Of a stretch of 64,000 bases of DNA, positions 33,955 through 47,807 are shown in pieces. The stretch comes from Stomorhina lunata (lineage: Eukaryota; Arthropoda; Insecta; Diptera; Rhiniidae), in contig OW121740.1 of the NCBI GenBank assembly GCA_933228675.1, positions 54,080,174-54,144,173 of the forward strand, in the 5' to 3' direction. The notes below the pieces were generated by a model. It was not told where the DNA came from, did not search any database, and was given only the letters and a program-made list of their open reading frames with translations. The position numbers were made by a program, and so were the translations under genes. Within the stretch, counting starts at the first letter, position 1; every line of letters starts with the position of its first letter.

Positions 33955-36823
33955 TAGCGGAGGTTTTTAAGTTAGTAAACCGAATTTACGACAGGTGGCG
34001 CCACTGAAAATTACTAAAAATTAATTAAATCGTAAACTGTACATTTGATCATACTATGATCTTTTGCAAAGTTGTAGCGTATGAGCCGGCGAATGCTTTT
34101 TAATTGGTTTGAATAATTTCCGACAGGTGGCGCTACTGAAAATTACTCAAAGTCAATTTAATCGTAAGCTGTACATTAAAGCGTCTCGACTTATATGGGG
34201 AAAAAATAAAGTTCGCCGTACACCATCGAATATAAAGCATTGCTATGAGGTAGTTTCGAAAAATTTTTTTAAATTTTTTTCGTTGCACATTGGGGTCGCC
34301 AAAATACATTTTTCGTTATATCTTCGGCATTTACAGTCGGAACTCGAAGTGTGATATATCGATGTTTTTGTTTCGAGGAGGCCAACATTTTTCTTTAATA
34401 GTCATTATTCTCAGGTATCCGGTTCTAGTATTTATCTATCAGACCCCTGTTCCTACCACCCTAATGTACCACCCTAATATCAGAAAATTAAAGCTCTTAA
34501 AAAATCGTTAAACTTTTACTAAGGAAGTTTTTCGATTTTTCAAACCGATCTATTACAAACAAGGAATTTCTTATTTTGCCGCACTAGGGATCGCCAAAAT
34601 ACATTTTTCGTTATATCTTCGCCATTTACTGTCGGATCTTAAAATGTAATATATCGATGTTTTTGTCTACATAGTACCTACCCAAGATATCTTAACTCAT
34701 ACAACAAGAATTATAAAAATTTTAAATCTTTTAATCAATTATGTTTTGAAAAGACTCAAGTTTGCTGTATTTTTGAGGGCTCTCAAGTTTTGAAAAAATG
34801 TGGCCCATGCGTTGCTCACCAGTGACAGCCATGGCAGATTAATGTACTACATGAACAAAACGTTTTGTTAAAGGCATCGATAAGCTGTGAAAATAATTAA
34901 GTTTAGTTTTACAATCATTGACCTCAAGTACATTCTTCTGGTACTTTTTTTTGATAATAATTATTGATCTCAGATATCCGTTCTAGTATTTATTTAAAAT
35001 TATTAAAAAATATCATGTAAAAATTCACAGTGTAAATACCCAAACAGTCTCTTAGTTTGTCTTGCTATTCGTTTTATCCACGAAATAATATCATTTAATC
35101 GTTTTGTGTCTATTTTAATTATAAACTATTAAAACTTAATTTAAATAAACAACAGCCTCCCGAACTCTCCTCTTTTATTTTATCCGCCATTCTGGTTCTT
35201 GTGAAATCCAACCTCAAGCAATTCCAATGGATGATATATCTTGGGTTCATCAATTGCCGGACGACGTTCAATAAATGCTTCGTCTGCCCATAGAAAATAT
35301 CGTTTACTTTTTTCACCCGGTCCACAATTTCAGAATTTTTTTGACTGAGTCGCCATGCTTGCAATTCGTAATGCAAGAACTGCTGGAAGCATTACAGTTT
35401 TCCAAAGATGTAATCGAAATACCAGGTAACATAAGGAAACTACTTTCTGCTGATAGTTTTATTTACTAAACTTAATTATTTTCACAGCTTATCGATGCCT
35501 TTAACAAAACGTTTTGTTCATGTAGTACATTAATCTGCCATGGCTGTCACTGGTGAGCAACGCATGGCCCACATTTTTTCAGAACTTGAGCCTTTTCAAA
35601 ACATAATTGATTAAAAGATTTTAAATTTTTATAATTCTTGTTGTATGAGTTAAGATATCTGAGGTAGGTACTATGTAGAAGAATGTATTTAAGGTCAACA
35701 TTGGCCTTCGTTATACAAAAACATCGATATATTACACTTTAAGATCCGACAGTAAACGGCGAAGATATAACGAAATATGTATTTTGGCGATCCCTATGTG
35801 CGGCAAAATAAGAAATTCCTTGTTTGTAATAGATCGGTTTGAAAAATCGAAAAACTTCCTTAGTAAAAGTTTAACGATTTTTTAAGAGCTTTGATTTTCT
35901 GATATTAGGGTGGTACATTAGGGTGGTAGGAACAGGGGTCTGGTAGATAAATACTAGAACCGGATACCTGAGAATAATGACTATTAAAAAAAATGTTGGC
36001 CTCCTCGAGACAAAAATATCGATATATCACACATTGAGATCCGACTGTAAATACCGAAGATATAACGAAAAATGTATTTTGGCGACCCCAATGTGCAATG
36101 AAAAAAATTAAAAAAAAATTTTTCGAAACTACCTCATAGCAATGCTTTATATTCGATGGTGTACGGCGAACTTTATTTTTTCGAGACGCCCTACTGTACA
36201 TATAATCATGCTATAATCTTTAGCAATGTTGTTGCACATGAGCCGACGAAGGTTTCTTAGTTGGTATGAAGAAATTTCGACAGGTGGCGCCACTGAAATT
36301 TACTTAAAGTCAATTTAATCGTAAACTGTACATTTAATCATGGTATAATTTTTAGCAAAGTTATTGCGGATAATCCGACGAAGGTTTATTAATTGGAATG
36401 ACCAAAGTCCGACAGGTGGCGCCACTGAAAATTACTCAAAATGAATAAAATCGTAAACTGTGCATTTGATCAGACTACAAGTGAATTAAATCATAAACTG
36501 TGCATTTGATCATGTTATGATCATAAGCAAAGTTGTTACGCATAAGTAGATGAAGGTTTCTTAGTGGTATGAATGACTTCAGGCGGCGCACTGAAAACTC
36601 CTCAAAATGAATTAAATCGTAAACTGTGCATTTGATCAAGCTATAATCTTTAGCAAAGTTGTTGCGCATGAGTCGACGGAGGTTTCTGTTGGTATGGCCA
36701 ATTTTCAAAATTATTTAAAATGAGTTAAACTGTAACTGTATAAAATATATAAAAACTTTAAAATTTGCCTCAAAATGCTTATCATAAAGCCCCGAGCAAG
36801 GCTCGGTCAACCAGGTACTATAA
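33955..36823 (+). mobile_element. HINE family D, copy 1 (132-bp repeat part and 3' end; split by hAT foldback)
   Basis: Copies of a 132-bp unit (core GACAGGTGGCGCCACTGAAA, ATCGTAAACTGT, AGCCGACGAAGGTTTCTTAG) lie at 33955-34176 and 36194-36720. The 3' end ATGCTTATCATAAAGC then CCCGAGCAAGGCTCGGTCAA forms a terminal hairpin before CCAGGTACTAT. The 5' part is missing. The foldback at 34177-36193 separates the halves. Confidence 0.8.
34177..36193. mobile_element. hAT-type foldback element with ~0.7-kb inverted repeats (2017 bp)
   Basis: The 8-bp target duplication CTGTACAT (34169-34176 and 36194-36201) fits the hAT pattern nTnnnnAn, and the ends TAAAGCGTCTCGA and, inverted, TAGGGCGTCTCGA fit YARNG. 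The arms (34177 to about 34905, and about 35462 to 36193) are near-identical inverted copies: both contain AAAGTTCGCCGTACACCATC and AACAAAACGTTTTGTT or complements. The ~550-bp loop has less biased composition at 35150-35440 and open frames on both strands (85 codons minus, 64 codons plus). It may be a relic of an internal gene. No transposase signature is recognised. Confidence 0.88.
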
Positions 36824-37284
36824 CTAACAGATGTATCACTTTACTAGATTATGAAGATTCTGGCACCAATTCTTCTTCATCTTCTTTTTAGTTTTTCTTG
36901 TAAATTGTGTAAAAAAAAGTAATCAAAAATAACTTTTCCATGTGCTAAAATCACAATGATTGACAAAAAAGAACCAGGACATCAAAAATTCCCACCAAAA
37001 ACGTATATTTTTCCCATATGCGTAGAAAAGTACACAAGGGTAGACAATATAACTTTTTTGATCCAATCCATAAAAAAGAAAATTTCGGAGTAAAAAATGA
37101 CTTAAATTATGCAAAATCATTTTACTTACAAAGTCAATAAATTTTGTTAACTTAAAGCTAGCACTTCCAAAAAAAACAGAGAAATTATGTAGCGTTTGCG
37201 TAGTTTTCTATGCAAAGAGCAGATGAAGGTTAAAACACAATTAAATTTGTGGCCGTAAAGTTCCAAAAACTCTGTTAAGGAAAG
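36824..37284. other. Unassigned AT-rich stretch
   Basis: No gene, transposon end or conserved element recognised. Confidence 0.4.
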
Positions 37285-37447
37285 GCATCCCCACGGGAGG
37301 TACCCGATATAGTAATCCGATTTTATCCAAAAATTAATGGGATTATCATTGAACCAAAAAAAGGGTTTGCGCCAAATTTCATTAAATTATCCTTAAAGTT
37401 ACGTCTTTTATTTTGATTACAAACTTACTTAGTGGCGAAGGGTATAA
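37285..37447 (+). mobile_element. HINE family C fragment
   Basis: GGGAGGTACCCGATATAGTA, GCGCCAAATTTCATTAAATT and GGCGAAGGGTATAAAAATA correspond to the 3' third of family C. The rest of the element is missing. Confidence 0.6.
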
Positions 37448-38119
37448 AAATATAGCGGTAATAAAGTGTAACTCGAAAAGTTAAATTTCGTTGACTTGTG
37501 TAATAAAGTGTAAAGCAACGATAACCAACTTAAAACAAACAATTTACAAACTAGCGAAACAAATTATGTACATCAAAATTGATCAATATTTTTCGTTCGC
37601 TGTTTTTTTCAATATACAGGAGATAAAGTTGTTCTTATAAAATATTTATAAATATTAATTGTTAAACGACAATACGACAATCTTATTTGTTATTTTTTTT
37701 ACAGTCGAGTACGTTTATAACGAACACCTCTTATAACGAACTAACGTTTATTACGAACAACTTCTCTGGTCCCAACAGTTTTGCAAAAGTATTGCATACC
37801 AATTGTGACGGTTATAACGAACACCAGATATAGCGAATTTTCGTTTATAACGAACTTATTTTTTAGTCCCCAAATTGGAATACAGTGTAAATTTACACGC
37901 TGACAACAAACAAGGAAAAATCGAAAAATTTTCAAAAGTTTTTTAATCGCCGAAATTTTTATTTGTAATGCAATAATTAGCAACATACATGGCAACCAAC
38001 CATCTATTTTCTTTAATAATTGACCATTTGAATGTATGTAAACAAAATCTGTCAAATTCAATGTTCCCAGTAAAAAAATATATGAATTAATCCATAACCG
38101 AGCAACAAAGGAGTAATGA

Positions 38120-38215
38120 CTTGTTCATCCATTTGGAGTAATAAGCGAGCTATCGAAAGTTTTTATTTAGTTTTGTTGTTTATGCCTCGCTTACTACTCC
38201 AAATGGATCAACAAG
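38120..38215. repeat. Inverted repeat in the 5' leader of the pogo/Tigger element
   Basis: Arms of about 31 bases, 38120-38150 and 38184-38215, are nearly perfect reverse complements (GTTCATCCATTTGGAGTAAT and complement). GGAGTACTCC palindromes follow near 38518 and 38548. Confidence 0.7.
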
Positions 38216-38720
38216 GGATGCATCATTTTTTTTTTCTTTGACATAACAAAAAATATTTTGCTCAAATTAAATTGGAATGGATAAAAAAATAAACAGATAC
38301 AAATTTGTTTACTTTTTTTTGTTTCGGTAATTGGTGACTTTTCAATTGCTGTTTTAAATAATATGTATTGCAGAAGCACTTAAAAACACGTTTCCAATAT
38401 AAATAAAAATCAATATTTTCTTATTTTTGTAAAAAATTACCAAATTTGTATTTTATATGAATGCTCCTTTAGGAGACAAAAACGATTACTCCCTCTGTCG
38501 TCATTTTCAAGACTAAAGGGAGTACTCCATAAGGAGCTTAAAAGGAGTACTCGTATCTGCGGACATGCTGTGTTAAAAATCCTATGAGTTTCGGAGTTTT
38601 ATGGAGTAATCCATTACTCGCAAAGGAGCGCTCCAAGAGTACTCTTTGGATGATCCTATTGTTCTTTATTTCAAAAGTAAACGACAATTTTGAAAACTAA
38701 TTTGTGTAAAATAGAAGAAA

Positions 38721-40220
38721 ATGACAAACGTTCAACAAAATAAAAGAAAATCACTAAATCTAAACACAAAAATACAAATAATAAATGAAGTTGAAAAAAA
38801 TGACAAGAACAAGAGTAAAATATGTGAACTTTTCAAAATTCCAAAATCTACTCTATCAACGATTTTAAAAAATAAAAAGAATATTACCTAAAGAAACTTT
38901 TAAAAAGAAACACAAATAAAAAGCTTCGTTTTTCTAAATCTGAAAATCTTGAAAAGGCCTTGCTGATATGTTTTCAACAATACCAGGCACAAAATTTGCC
39001 AGTCAATGGACCTTTGCTAATGGAAAAAGCTGAATTACTGTCAAATCGCTTAGGAGTAAATTTCTTCCCAAACCCATCTTGGCTAGGTAGATTTAAAAGC
39101 CGACATGACATCATTTATAAATCCATTAGCGGAGAGTCGAATGTAGTCCTTCCTTATATGACAGAGCAATGGAAAACAATTACGTTGCCAAATTTATTGA
39201 AAAATTATCCCAAAGGAGACATTTTTAATTGTGACGAGTGTGCCCTCTTCTTCCGGTGTCTTCCAGATAAGACAATGGCATTTAAAAATGATAGCTGCCA
39301 TGGGGGTAAGAAATCAAAGGAACGTTTAACAGTATTGGTTGGCAGTAATTGCTATGGGACAGAAAAACTTCATTCACTCATGATTGGTAAGTCCAAGAAG
39401 CCTAGATGTTTTAAAAATGTAAAGGAATTACCTGTGAAATATGTGGCCAATTGCAATTCATGGATGACTTCAGATATATTTACCTGCTGGTTACACAAGC
39501 TGGACAAAGATTTCGAAAAACAAAAGAGAAAGATTGCTTTAGTTTTAGATAATTGTACGGCCCATGCCTCTATCACCCTAAATAATATAAAGTTAATCTT
39601 TTTACCCCCAAACACCACTAGTGTACTGCAGCCCTATGACCAAGGCACAATAAAAAATTTAAAGCACAACTACAGAAAAATAAATTTACAAAAATATATT
39701 TCAGCAATGGAGTTAAAAGAAGACATGCCAACAATATCTATTTTAGATGCACTTTTCTTTTTAAAAAGGGCATGGAATGACGTTAAAGAATTAACCATTG
39801 AAAATTGTTTTCGTCATTGTGGCTTTCAGTTTACAGGGGGGACATTGTAACTTCTGTCGATGATTCCGATTTGCCAATTTTTGAACAAAGCTCCAACAAT
39901 ATTAGTTTTTCTGAATATTTGCCATTGGCGACAATGTACTGACCACTGACGTACTCTCAGAAGATGAAATAATTCAAATTGTTAAAAGCTGCGATACTGA
40001 TTCTGAAGATAAAGATATTCCTGAGTTTGTAGAATTGCATAATAATGTATGTACACAAGATGTAAGAGAATCTTTGCAAACTATTCGAAATTTTCTCGAA
40101 AATAAAAGCAGTCCGTTGAAGTTTTACAATAATTTATTTGAATTAGAAAATTTTTTTGAGGGAGAGCTGATTAAATCTAGTTCACAGAAGAAAATGACAG
40201 ATTTTTTCCAAGAAAAATAA
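38721..40220 (+). pseudogene. pogo/Tigger transposase (CENP-B-like), frameshifted
   Basis: The transposase would bind the element ends and move it between TA sites. The N-terminus MTNVQQNKRKSLNLNTKIQI and KICELFKIPKSTLSTILKN is a CENP-B-type helix-turn-helix. The frame breaks near 38888, resumes as KSENLEKALLICFQQYQAQN, and stays open to 39850. The DDE_1 core shows IFNCDECALFF (first Asp), ALVLDNCTAHA (second Asp) and NTTSVLQPYDQG (third Asp), with 29 residues between the last two, as in pogo. A G-run near 39836-39842 shifts the frame again, and another shift lies near 39925. The protein would end QKKMTDFFQEK, a textbook PCNA-binding (PIP) box, which is known in pogo transposase. Confidence 0.92.
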
Positions 40221-40596
40221 GTAGATATTTAATATTATCAGACGTCTTGGACAATTATATTTCTACTTTTATTTTTTACTGAAGTAACATTTATTTTTGT
40301 TTTCTTTTGATTAAAATTAGTGTTCTAAAAATATTTAGCATCTTAATAAAATGGAATGAAGTATAAATCTTTTAAACTTTTTGTTAATTTTATTATTTAG
40401 TTTTTAAATTCGTAATTACTAATGTATTTAATATGTTTTAAAACATAAAAGAAATAAAACAATTGAATTAAACGTTTAAATATGCTTTTTCATTATTTTT
40501 AGGTCAATGAAATATTTAGTCCGGTTATAACGAAATTCGGCTATAACGAACTAAACTCATCATCCAGGTAGTACGTTATAACCGTACTCGACTGTA

Positions 40597-42060
40597 CTTT
40601 TTATGATGAAAACATCCATTAACGCAACATTATCAATGAGACTTTAGTCAACATTTGTTATCAACATGTTCTTTGGAAATGTATATAAACATTTGTAATA
40701 AAAATCATCCTAAAGGTATGCTAATGAAATCATAACTAATAAATTTCGAAGCAAACCATTTATTTTACTTCTCATTATTTTACTTCTCTAAACAAAATGA
40801 TAACCTGCTAAACTAAGAAAAAAAGCTAACAAATTACAATAACAACAATAAAAATACAACAACTTTAACAGAATACTAATAGAATAAAGAAAGTAGAAGC
40901 AGCAACAAAAACAACATGACATAGAAAAAGTAACGTATATAAAAATTTTGAATATAAAAGAATAACCCTAAAAAATGTATATATGCATTTGTAGGTATAA
41001 GAAGATATTTTGTAAATGAAAAAGAAAGGTAGTGCTTAGAACTATATTAAAAACTGAAAAGAAAAGATATAAATAAACATTAACATACCCGTTTTAAAGA
41101 AAATTTTCAAGCAAAAGAATTGTTCATAAATACGACTATGTCTTGGCTTAAAGCAAATGTTTGGATATGGGCTGGTGCTTTAAGCCCGTTTCTTCACTAA
41201 GAACGTCATTGTTTGTTTTCTTTACAACATGTCTTCTTGTTGTTGCTGAAGATAGATCGTCATTATAACGATCGGTAGTCGAGTCATTTTCAAGCTTTCG
41301 TACATAACTTGTTAGTGTATGTTAGCGTTTGTGTGTGTGTATTTATGGCTTTCTGTTTTAGCCCAAACGATCTTTTTGTTTTTGTTGGAGCTCTGACTGC
41401 TTGTTTGGTTGGTTAGTTTTTTTCTTCTTATTGTATTTCTTTTTTTTTTGCTGCTTTCGTTCTTTTTGTTGTTGTTATTGTCGTCGTATGTGCTTGAGCT
41501 TGAAAGGGAGCGAGCTCTCCACGTAAGAATTGAGGTAAAAAGAAAGTGCAAGTGGACGCGGATGCTTAAGTATTCCAAAGAGGTTTAGCTTGTTTTTGTG
41601 TAAATGTGTATTTAGCTTTAGGTCCGTCTGTCTATATGTTTTTATGATTGTTTATTATTATTATTTTAGAAACCAGTTGCCGTCGACTGAACAAAACCCG
41701 AGAAGGCAGCACAATTTGACCCACTTTTTGTTGTTGGCTTCCATTGAGAATGTATTTACGTGTATATGATCGCAGACATACAATCAGAATGTTTCATTTT
41801 TCGATTTATTTTTTCTTATTGTTTTTGTTGTATTTTAAGATTTTATTTCATTAAAAAGTTTTTGTTGTATATTTTAGTATTCTTATTGTTGCTTTTGTTG
41901 GTATTGACTTTCGCGGCTTACGTGAGTCAAGTCAAAATTTATTCCTATATATGAGGGCGGGTGGTAAATTTGTTTTAACGGCAAGAAAATTAAATAGTTG
42001 TGAAATAAGAATTTCATAAAATTGAGAATATCTTATCTTATATCTTTAAACGAGCAATAA
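40597..42060. other. AT-rich stretch without a supported gene
   Basis: No transposon ends. The part 41200-41960 is T/G-rich with TTGTTG runs and may be unique host DNA. An 88-codon minus-strand frame (41312-41578) is a low-complexity N/K/S-rich peptide and is not accepted as a gene. Confidence 0.45.
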
Positions 42061-43812
<1,752 letters not shown>

Positions 43813-43829
43813 TATATATTATATATATA

Positions 43830-44908
43830 CAAGATGGAGCAAAAATAACCTTCCGATGTTTTTTGACTGTAATTAAAAAAAATGAAAGACTTTGATTCTT
43901 CTTGTGGATTATTTTTATTTGGTCTTTTAATTTTTTTTACATCAAGTCGAGAATATGATGTCATGTAAACGGCCGCCGCCACAGTTAATTGTCATTTGAG
44001 CCCTTTTTATGGCATTTTCCATCACTTTGGGCAAAACTTCCGGCGATAGGTCCTCACATTCTTGACGGATATTGTCTTTAAGAGCTGCAAGAGTCTGAGG
44101 CTTGTTGACATAAACCCGCGACTTCAAAAAGCCCCCCCAAACGGGAGATTAGGCGCCCGGGAAATGCATCCTTCAGCATATCGGTTGTGGCACGTGCAGT
44201 GTGTGCCGATGGAGTCCGATGACTCCTCCAGCGAAAACAACTCACCATACAGTGACTTTGAGCGGGTGCAATGGCTCTTCGTGGGTTACACGCGGATTTT
44301 CAGTGTCCCAGAAGCGTAAATTTTGTTAATTTATTATTATTATTATTTTTGATGAAAAATCATCTTCCTCTTGGTGGTGATTAAGGATGTTAGACGCGAT
44401 TGGCAGTCAGCAGCTAATAGTTGATGTACCGTCTGGACTTTGTACGGAAACATCTTAAAATCTTTTACCAAAATTCGCTGTAAAGACCGTCGACTGATAC
44501 CCATTTGCGTGGCACGTCGTCTGGTAGATGTCGAGGGCGCTTCCATGACATCCTCGGCAATATTCTCTGCAGAACGGCTACTCCGGGGTCTGCCACGCCT
44601 GGCAGCATCTCGTGTTGCGCCAGTCTCTTCAAGGCAAGCGGCTAAACGTCGCAGTGTTTCACCAGTAGGCGTTGGACGGCCATTAAATCTGCGACGAAAT
44701 TCACGTTGTGCCTAAGTCACCGACCGATTATTGGTCAAATAAATAGTCACCAATATTCCGCGTTCTGAAGCAGTGTAGCGTAACATTGTTTATTAACGTG
44801 TATTTCGCAAGTGTTTACTACACAAATGTCAAAACAGAATTGACATTAGGGGCCAATCTCAAAATTTATAGCATTTTCTGATAGGAGGATTACTTTTGCG
44901 CCACCTTG
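43830..44908 (-). mobile_element. Mariner-like element, internally deleted (1079 bp)
   Basis: Ends CAAGATGGAGCAAAAATAAC and, inverted, CAAGGTGGCGCAAAAGTAAT are flanked by TA (43828-43829, 44909-44910). It sits between HINE D2 and D3. It is a third mariner-like lineage with ends unlike those at 4292 and 15678. Confidence 0.88.
43942..44786 (-). pseudogene. Mariner-like transposase remnant
   Basis: The N-terminus MLRYTASERGILVTIYLTNN is followed by an in-frame stop at RSVT*AQREFRRRF. The frame then reads GRPTPTGETLRRLAACLEET, APSTSTRRRATQMGISRRSL and YKVQTVHQLL before breaking near 44340. The catalytic middle is largely missing or scrambled. The C-terminus is intact: MKSRVYVNKPQTLAALKDNI, then ENAIKRAQMTINCGGGRLHD up to the stop at 43942. 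Its layout (N-terminal DUF4817-like part, C-terminal VNKPQTL) parallels the mariners elsewhere here. Confidence 0.85.
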
Positions 44909-44914
44909 TATACA

Positions 44915-45893
44915 TAGAACGGCTATCTCGAAAACGGCTCTAACGATTTTGACGAAATTTGGACGTTGGGTACCTTTTTAAAGTATAGGTCTAGTAAAAA
45001 GGAACTTTTGGGAATTTTACCTTTAAGAGGGTAAAAACGGGCAAAAGAGGGAAAAATCGAAAATGGTTTATCTCCTAAAGTAATAGGCATAGAAATAAAA
45101 TTTAAATTACGGTTTAAACAGCTGCTAAAACAAGCGGACAGGTTTTTGGTACTTTTTTGAAACCATGCTAGATAGGGGGCAAAAAAAGGTGAAAATAGTT
45201 TTTTGGTACCTTTTTTAACCCACTCTTATCTTTTGAAGCAATGAATATAGAAAGGAACTTTGTATTGCAATCAATAGATGTGAAAAAAATATTGAACATG
45301 TATTTGGTACTTTTGTGATTTCAGGGTTCAAAATGGGTAAAAAAAATGGATAACATTATAAGTTAACATCTCATAAAGTAAAATGTTGACTGAGCTTTAA
45401 TAAAATATACGGAATTCAATTGGTACCAAAGAAGTTCCAAATATGTATATGGAGCTTTTTTGAAATTAAGGGATAAAAGAGGGAAAATTGGTAACATTAT
45501 AACTTTTAAAGTAATAGGTATGGAAACAAAATTTAAATTGTGTTTTGATCGGCTGAAAAAATGAAAGGAACTTTTTGGAAGGAGCTTTTTTGAAATTAGG
45601 AGATAAAAGAGGAAAAATTGGTAACATTATAACTTTTAAAGTAATAGGTATGGAAACAAAATTTAAATTGCGTTTTGATCAGCTGAAAAAATAAGGGGAA
45701 CTTGAAGCAAGACGAAAAATGTGTAAAAAATATTTTTGGTACCTTTTTTACTTTTAAACAAATGAATTTGGAAACAAAATGTGTATCGCAAGTATATACA
45801 TAATAAAATAAAATATATGAAAAGTTTAAAATTTTCTTTGAAAGGCTTATCATAAAACTCCGAGCAAGGCTCGATCAACCAGGTACTATGTAA
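44915..45893 (+). mobile_element. HINE family D, copy 3 (without the 132-bp repeats)
   Basis: Starts AGAACGGCTATCTCGAAAAC and ends CTCCGAGCAAGGCTCGATCA with ACCAGGTACTAT. An ~120-bp segment (GGAGCTTTTTTGAAATTA then AACATTATAACTTTTAAAG) is duplicated at 45450-45560 and 45580-45690. The 132-bp tandem part present in D2 and D4 is absent. Confidence 0.78.
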
Positions 45894-46088
45894 TAATATA
45901 GGACCTTTTCAAAGACAAACATCATGGCATAAAGATTAAGTTCTGTCCAAATCATTAATTGAATGGTCAAATTCGAAAAGATTACATCTCCACAAACTAT
46001 AAGTTTTCAGGAAATGAAAAAAGCTAATTATTTTCCAATGAAATGTGGACCGATTGTCCCGAAATTTGGCAAATTAATTACAGTTGTA

Positions 46089-46772
46089 ACTAGAATTGTA
46101 TCATATGTGTCCGTAGAAAACTATAGCTTCGAAGTTGTAAAAGAATTTGTATACCTTGGTACCGCTGTGAACATCAACAATGATATAAGCTTTGAAATTA
46201 AACGTAGAATAATACTTGCCAATAGATGCTATTTTGGCCTTAGCAAACAGCTAAGAAATTAAGTCCTCTCCGTTAGAACTAAAATTACGCTCTATAAAAC
46301 GCTTATACTACCCGTGTTACTGTATGGTGCAGAATCATGGGTACTTGCACAGGCAGATGAAGCTATCCTTGGAGTGTTTGAGAGGAAAATCCTACGAAAA
46401 ATATTTGGACCAGTCTGCGTCTACAATGAGTATCGACATCGAATGAATCATGAGCTGTATGAGTTATACGCCGACATAGACATAGTAAAACGCATTAAGC
46501 AACAGCGGCTGCGCTGGCTAGGACATGTTGTGCGAATGGATGTAAATACTCCGGCAAGAAAAGTGTTTGATAATTATCCTGAGGGAACTCGTAGAAGAGG
46601 GTGCCCAAAACTTCGATGGAAAGACCAAGTAGAAGAAAATCTTTCAAAACTTGGCATAAGAAATTGGAGAATATGCGCACAAGGTAGAAGCGCATGGAAT
46701 TCTAAAATATGCTCGGCCTTTGACCTAAACAGGTTGTTACAATAGGCCATTTAAGTAAGTAAGTAAGTAAGT
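46089..46772 (+). mobile_element. 5'-truncated LINE copy, same family as 10094-12305
   Basis: It covers only the last ~220 codons and the 3' tail TAGGCCATTTAAGTAAGTAA with (AAGT)n. A short flanking repeat (TGTAA) is visible on both sides. It sits in HINE C. Confidence 0.88.
46092..46745 (+). pseudogene. LINE reverse transcriptase C-terminal fragment
   Basis: The frame reads ENYSFEVVKEFVYLGTAVNI, then IILANRCYFGLSKQLRN and a stop (TAA replaces a codon). It resumes at LLYGAESWVLAQADEAILGV and continues to RLRWLGHVVRMDVNTPARKV and SKICSAFDLNRLLQ. It aligns residue by residue with the C-terminal part of the LINE at 10120-12305, with about one change in eight. The RT catalytic motifs lie upstream and are absent, so it is dead on arrival. 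Confidence 0.9.
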
Positions 46773-47282
46773 GTAACAGAAATTATGTATGAAACTTATC
46801 TTCGGATTTACGAGCGTTTTAGTGATTTTTGTCTCATTTGGTGCGTTTTGACAGAAGACTTCGTATGGGAGCTATGATCAAATGTGAACCGATTTCAACG
46901 AAATTTGCTACAGTGACTTTAGTTTACATAATCAGTAGTTGTTTTAAATTTCATGAAAAATATTGATATTTGAGGCCAATATATTAATTCCGGGAAGTGG
47001 GACCTATGGGAGGTACCATAAATAATGGACCGATTTTGGTCCCACTATCAAAAAAAATTATCTGTGCCAAATTTCATTAATTTATCTTTAGAATTGCGAC
47101 CTGTACTCTGATTACATGGTTACATGGAGATCCAGCCAGCCTTCCGTCCAGCCAGACGAACGAACGGACTGACATCGCTAAACCGCCTCAGAAAGTGATT
47201 CTTAACCTATTGGTATACTAAAAGATGGGTCTAAGACAAATACAATACCCTTTTCACCTATGGTGGTAAAGGGTATAAAGAT

Positions 47283-47805
47283 ATGATCAGTGATACCTCA
47301 TGCCAATTTTATTTTAAATTAAAATATTAGTCTACTGTTTCTTCTATACCGCAAAATTATTACTTTTCATTCCACCCTCTTACAAATCTCATCAATCACG
47401 ACATACATTTTTTCTGAATTTAATTTAACTTCTTTTCTTGTGCTTTTTCTTGATTTTAGGCCTACAAATATAATTCATAGGCTTTTTTCTTACCTTGTCA
47501 TTCATTTGCTGTTGCTGTGATCGCTTATAGGAACAAGAACAACCACAAGCAACAATATTTGTTGTCGTTGTTGTTACTTTTTCGTATATTTTTTTCGACA
47601 ATTAAATTAAACACTTTCGAATTTCTTTTCGATTGCTAGTTTTTTTTCACATTTTTGGTAATTTTTTTTATTTATATGGTTTTGTTAAAAACGAAACTTT
47701 TGTATTTATTATTTTTAGTTATTTGTTGCTGTGTGATTTTTTTCTTCCAAAATAAATTTTATGTGAATTCTAATTGCTGGTGGCAGTGCTTTTATTTTAT
47801 ATACA
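47283..47805. other. AT-rich stretch without a recognisable gene
   Basis: T-rich with TTGTTG motifs; looks non-repetitive. Nothing else recognised. Confidence 0.4.
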
Positions 47806-47807
47806 TA

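Larger units (their letters stand above)
37702..40594 (+). mobile_element. pogo/Tigger-type transposon, complete ends (2893 bp)
   Basis: Terminal inverted repeats CAGTCGAGTACGTTTATAAC and CAGTCGAGTACGGTTATAAC (inverted) flanked by TA (37700-37701, 40595-40596). Inside each end the motif TTATAACGAAC recurs: about five times on the left (37710-37855) and twice on the right (40520-40550). These are probably transposase-binding sites. It encodes one frameshifted DDD transposase on the plus strand. Confidence 0.93.
46035..47282 (+). mobile_element. HINE family C, 5'-truncated copy with LINE insert
   Basis: Begins within AAATGTGGACCGATTGTCCC, continues after the LINE with TACGAGCGTTTTAGTGATTT, CCGGGAAGTGGGACCTATGG and the tail ATACCCTTTTCACCTATGGT and AAAGGGTATAAA. 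The LINE at 46089-46772 splits it. Confidence 0.78.

Noticed and set aside
35119..35469. Candidate gene in the loop of the hAT foldback (85-codon minus frame and 64-codon plus frame)
   Set aside because: Frames on both strands look equally plausible, neither has a recognised motif or start signals, so no CDS is called. The loop is reported under the element and as a finding.
41312..41578. 88-codon minus-strand frame, N/K/S-rich
   Set aside because: Low-complexity composition caused by T-rich DNA with TTGTTG and TTTTTC runs; no homology recognised.
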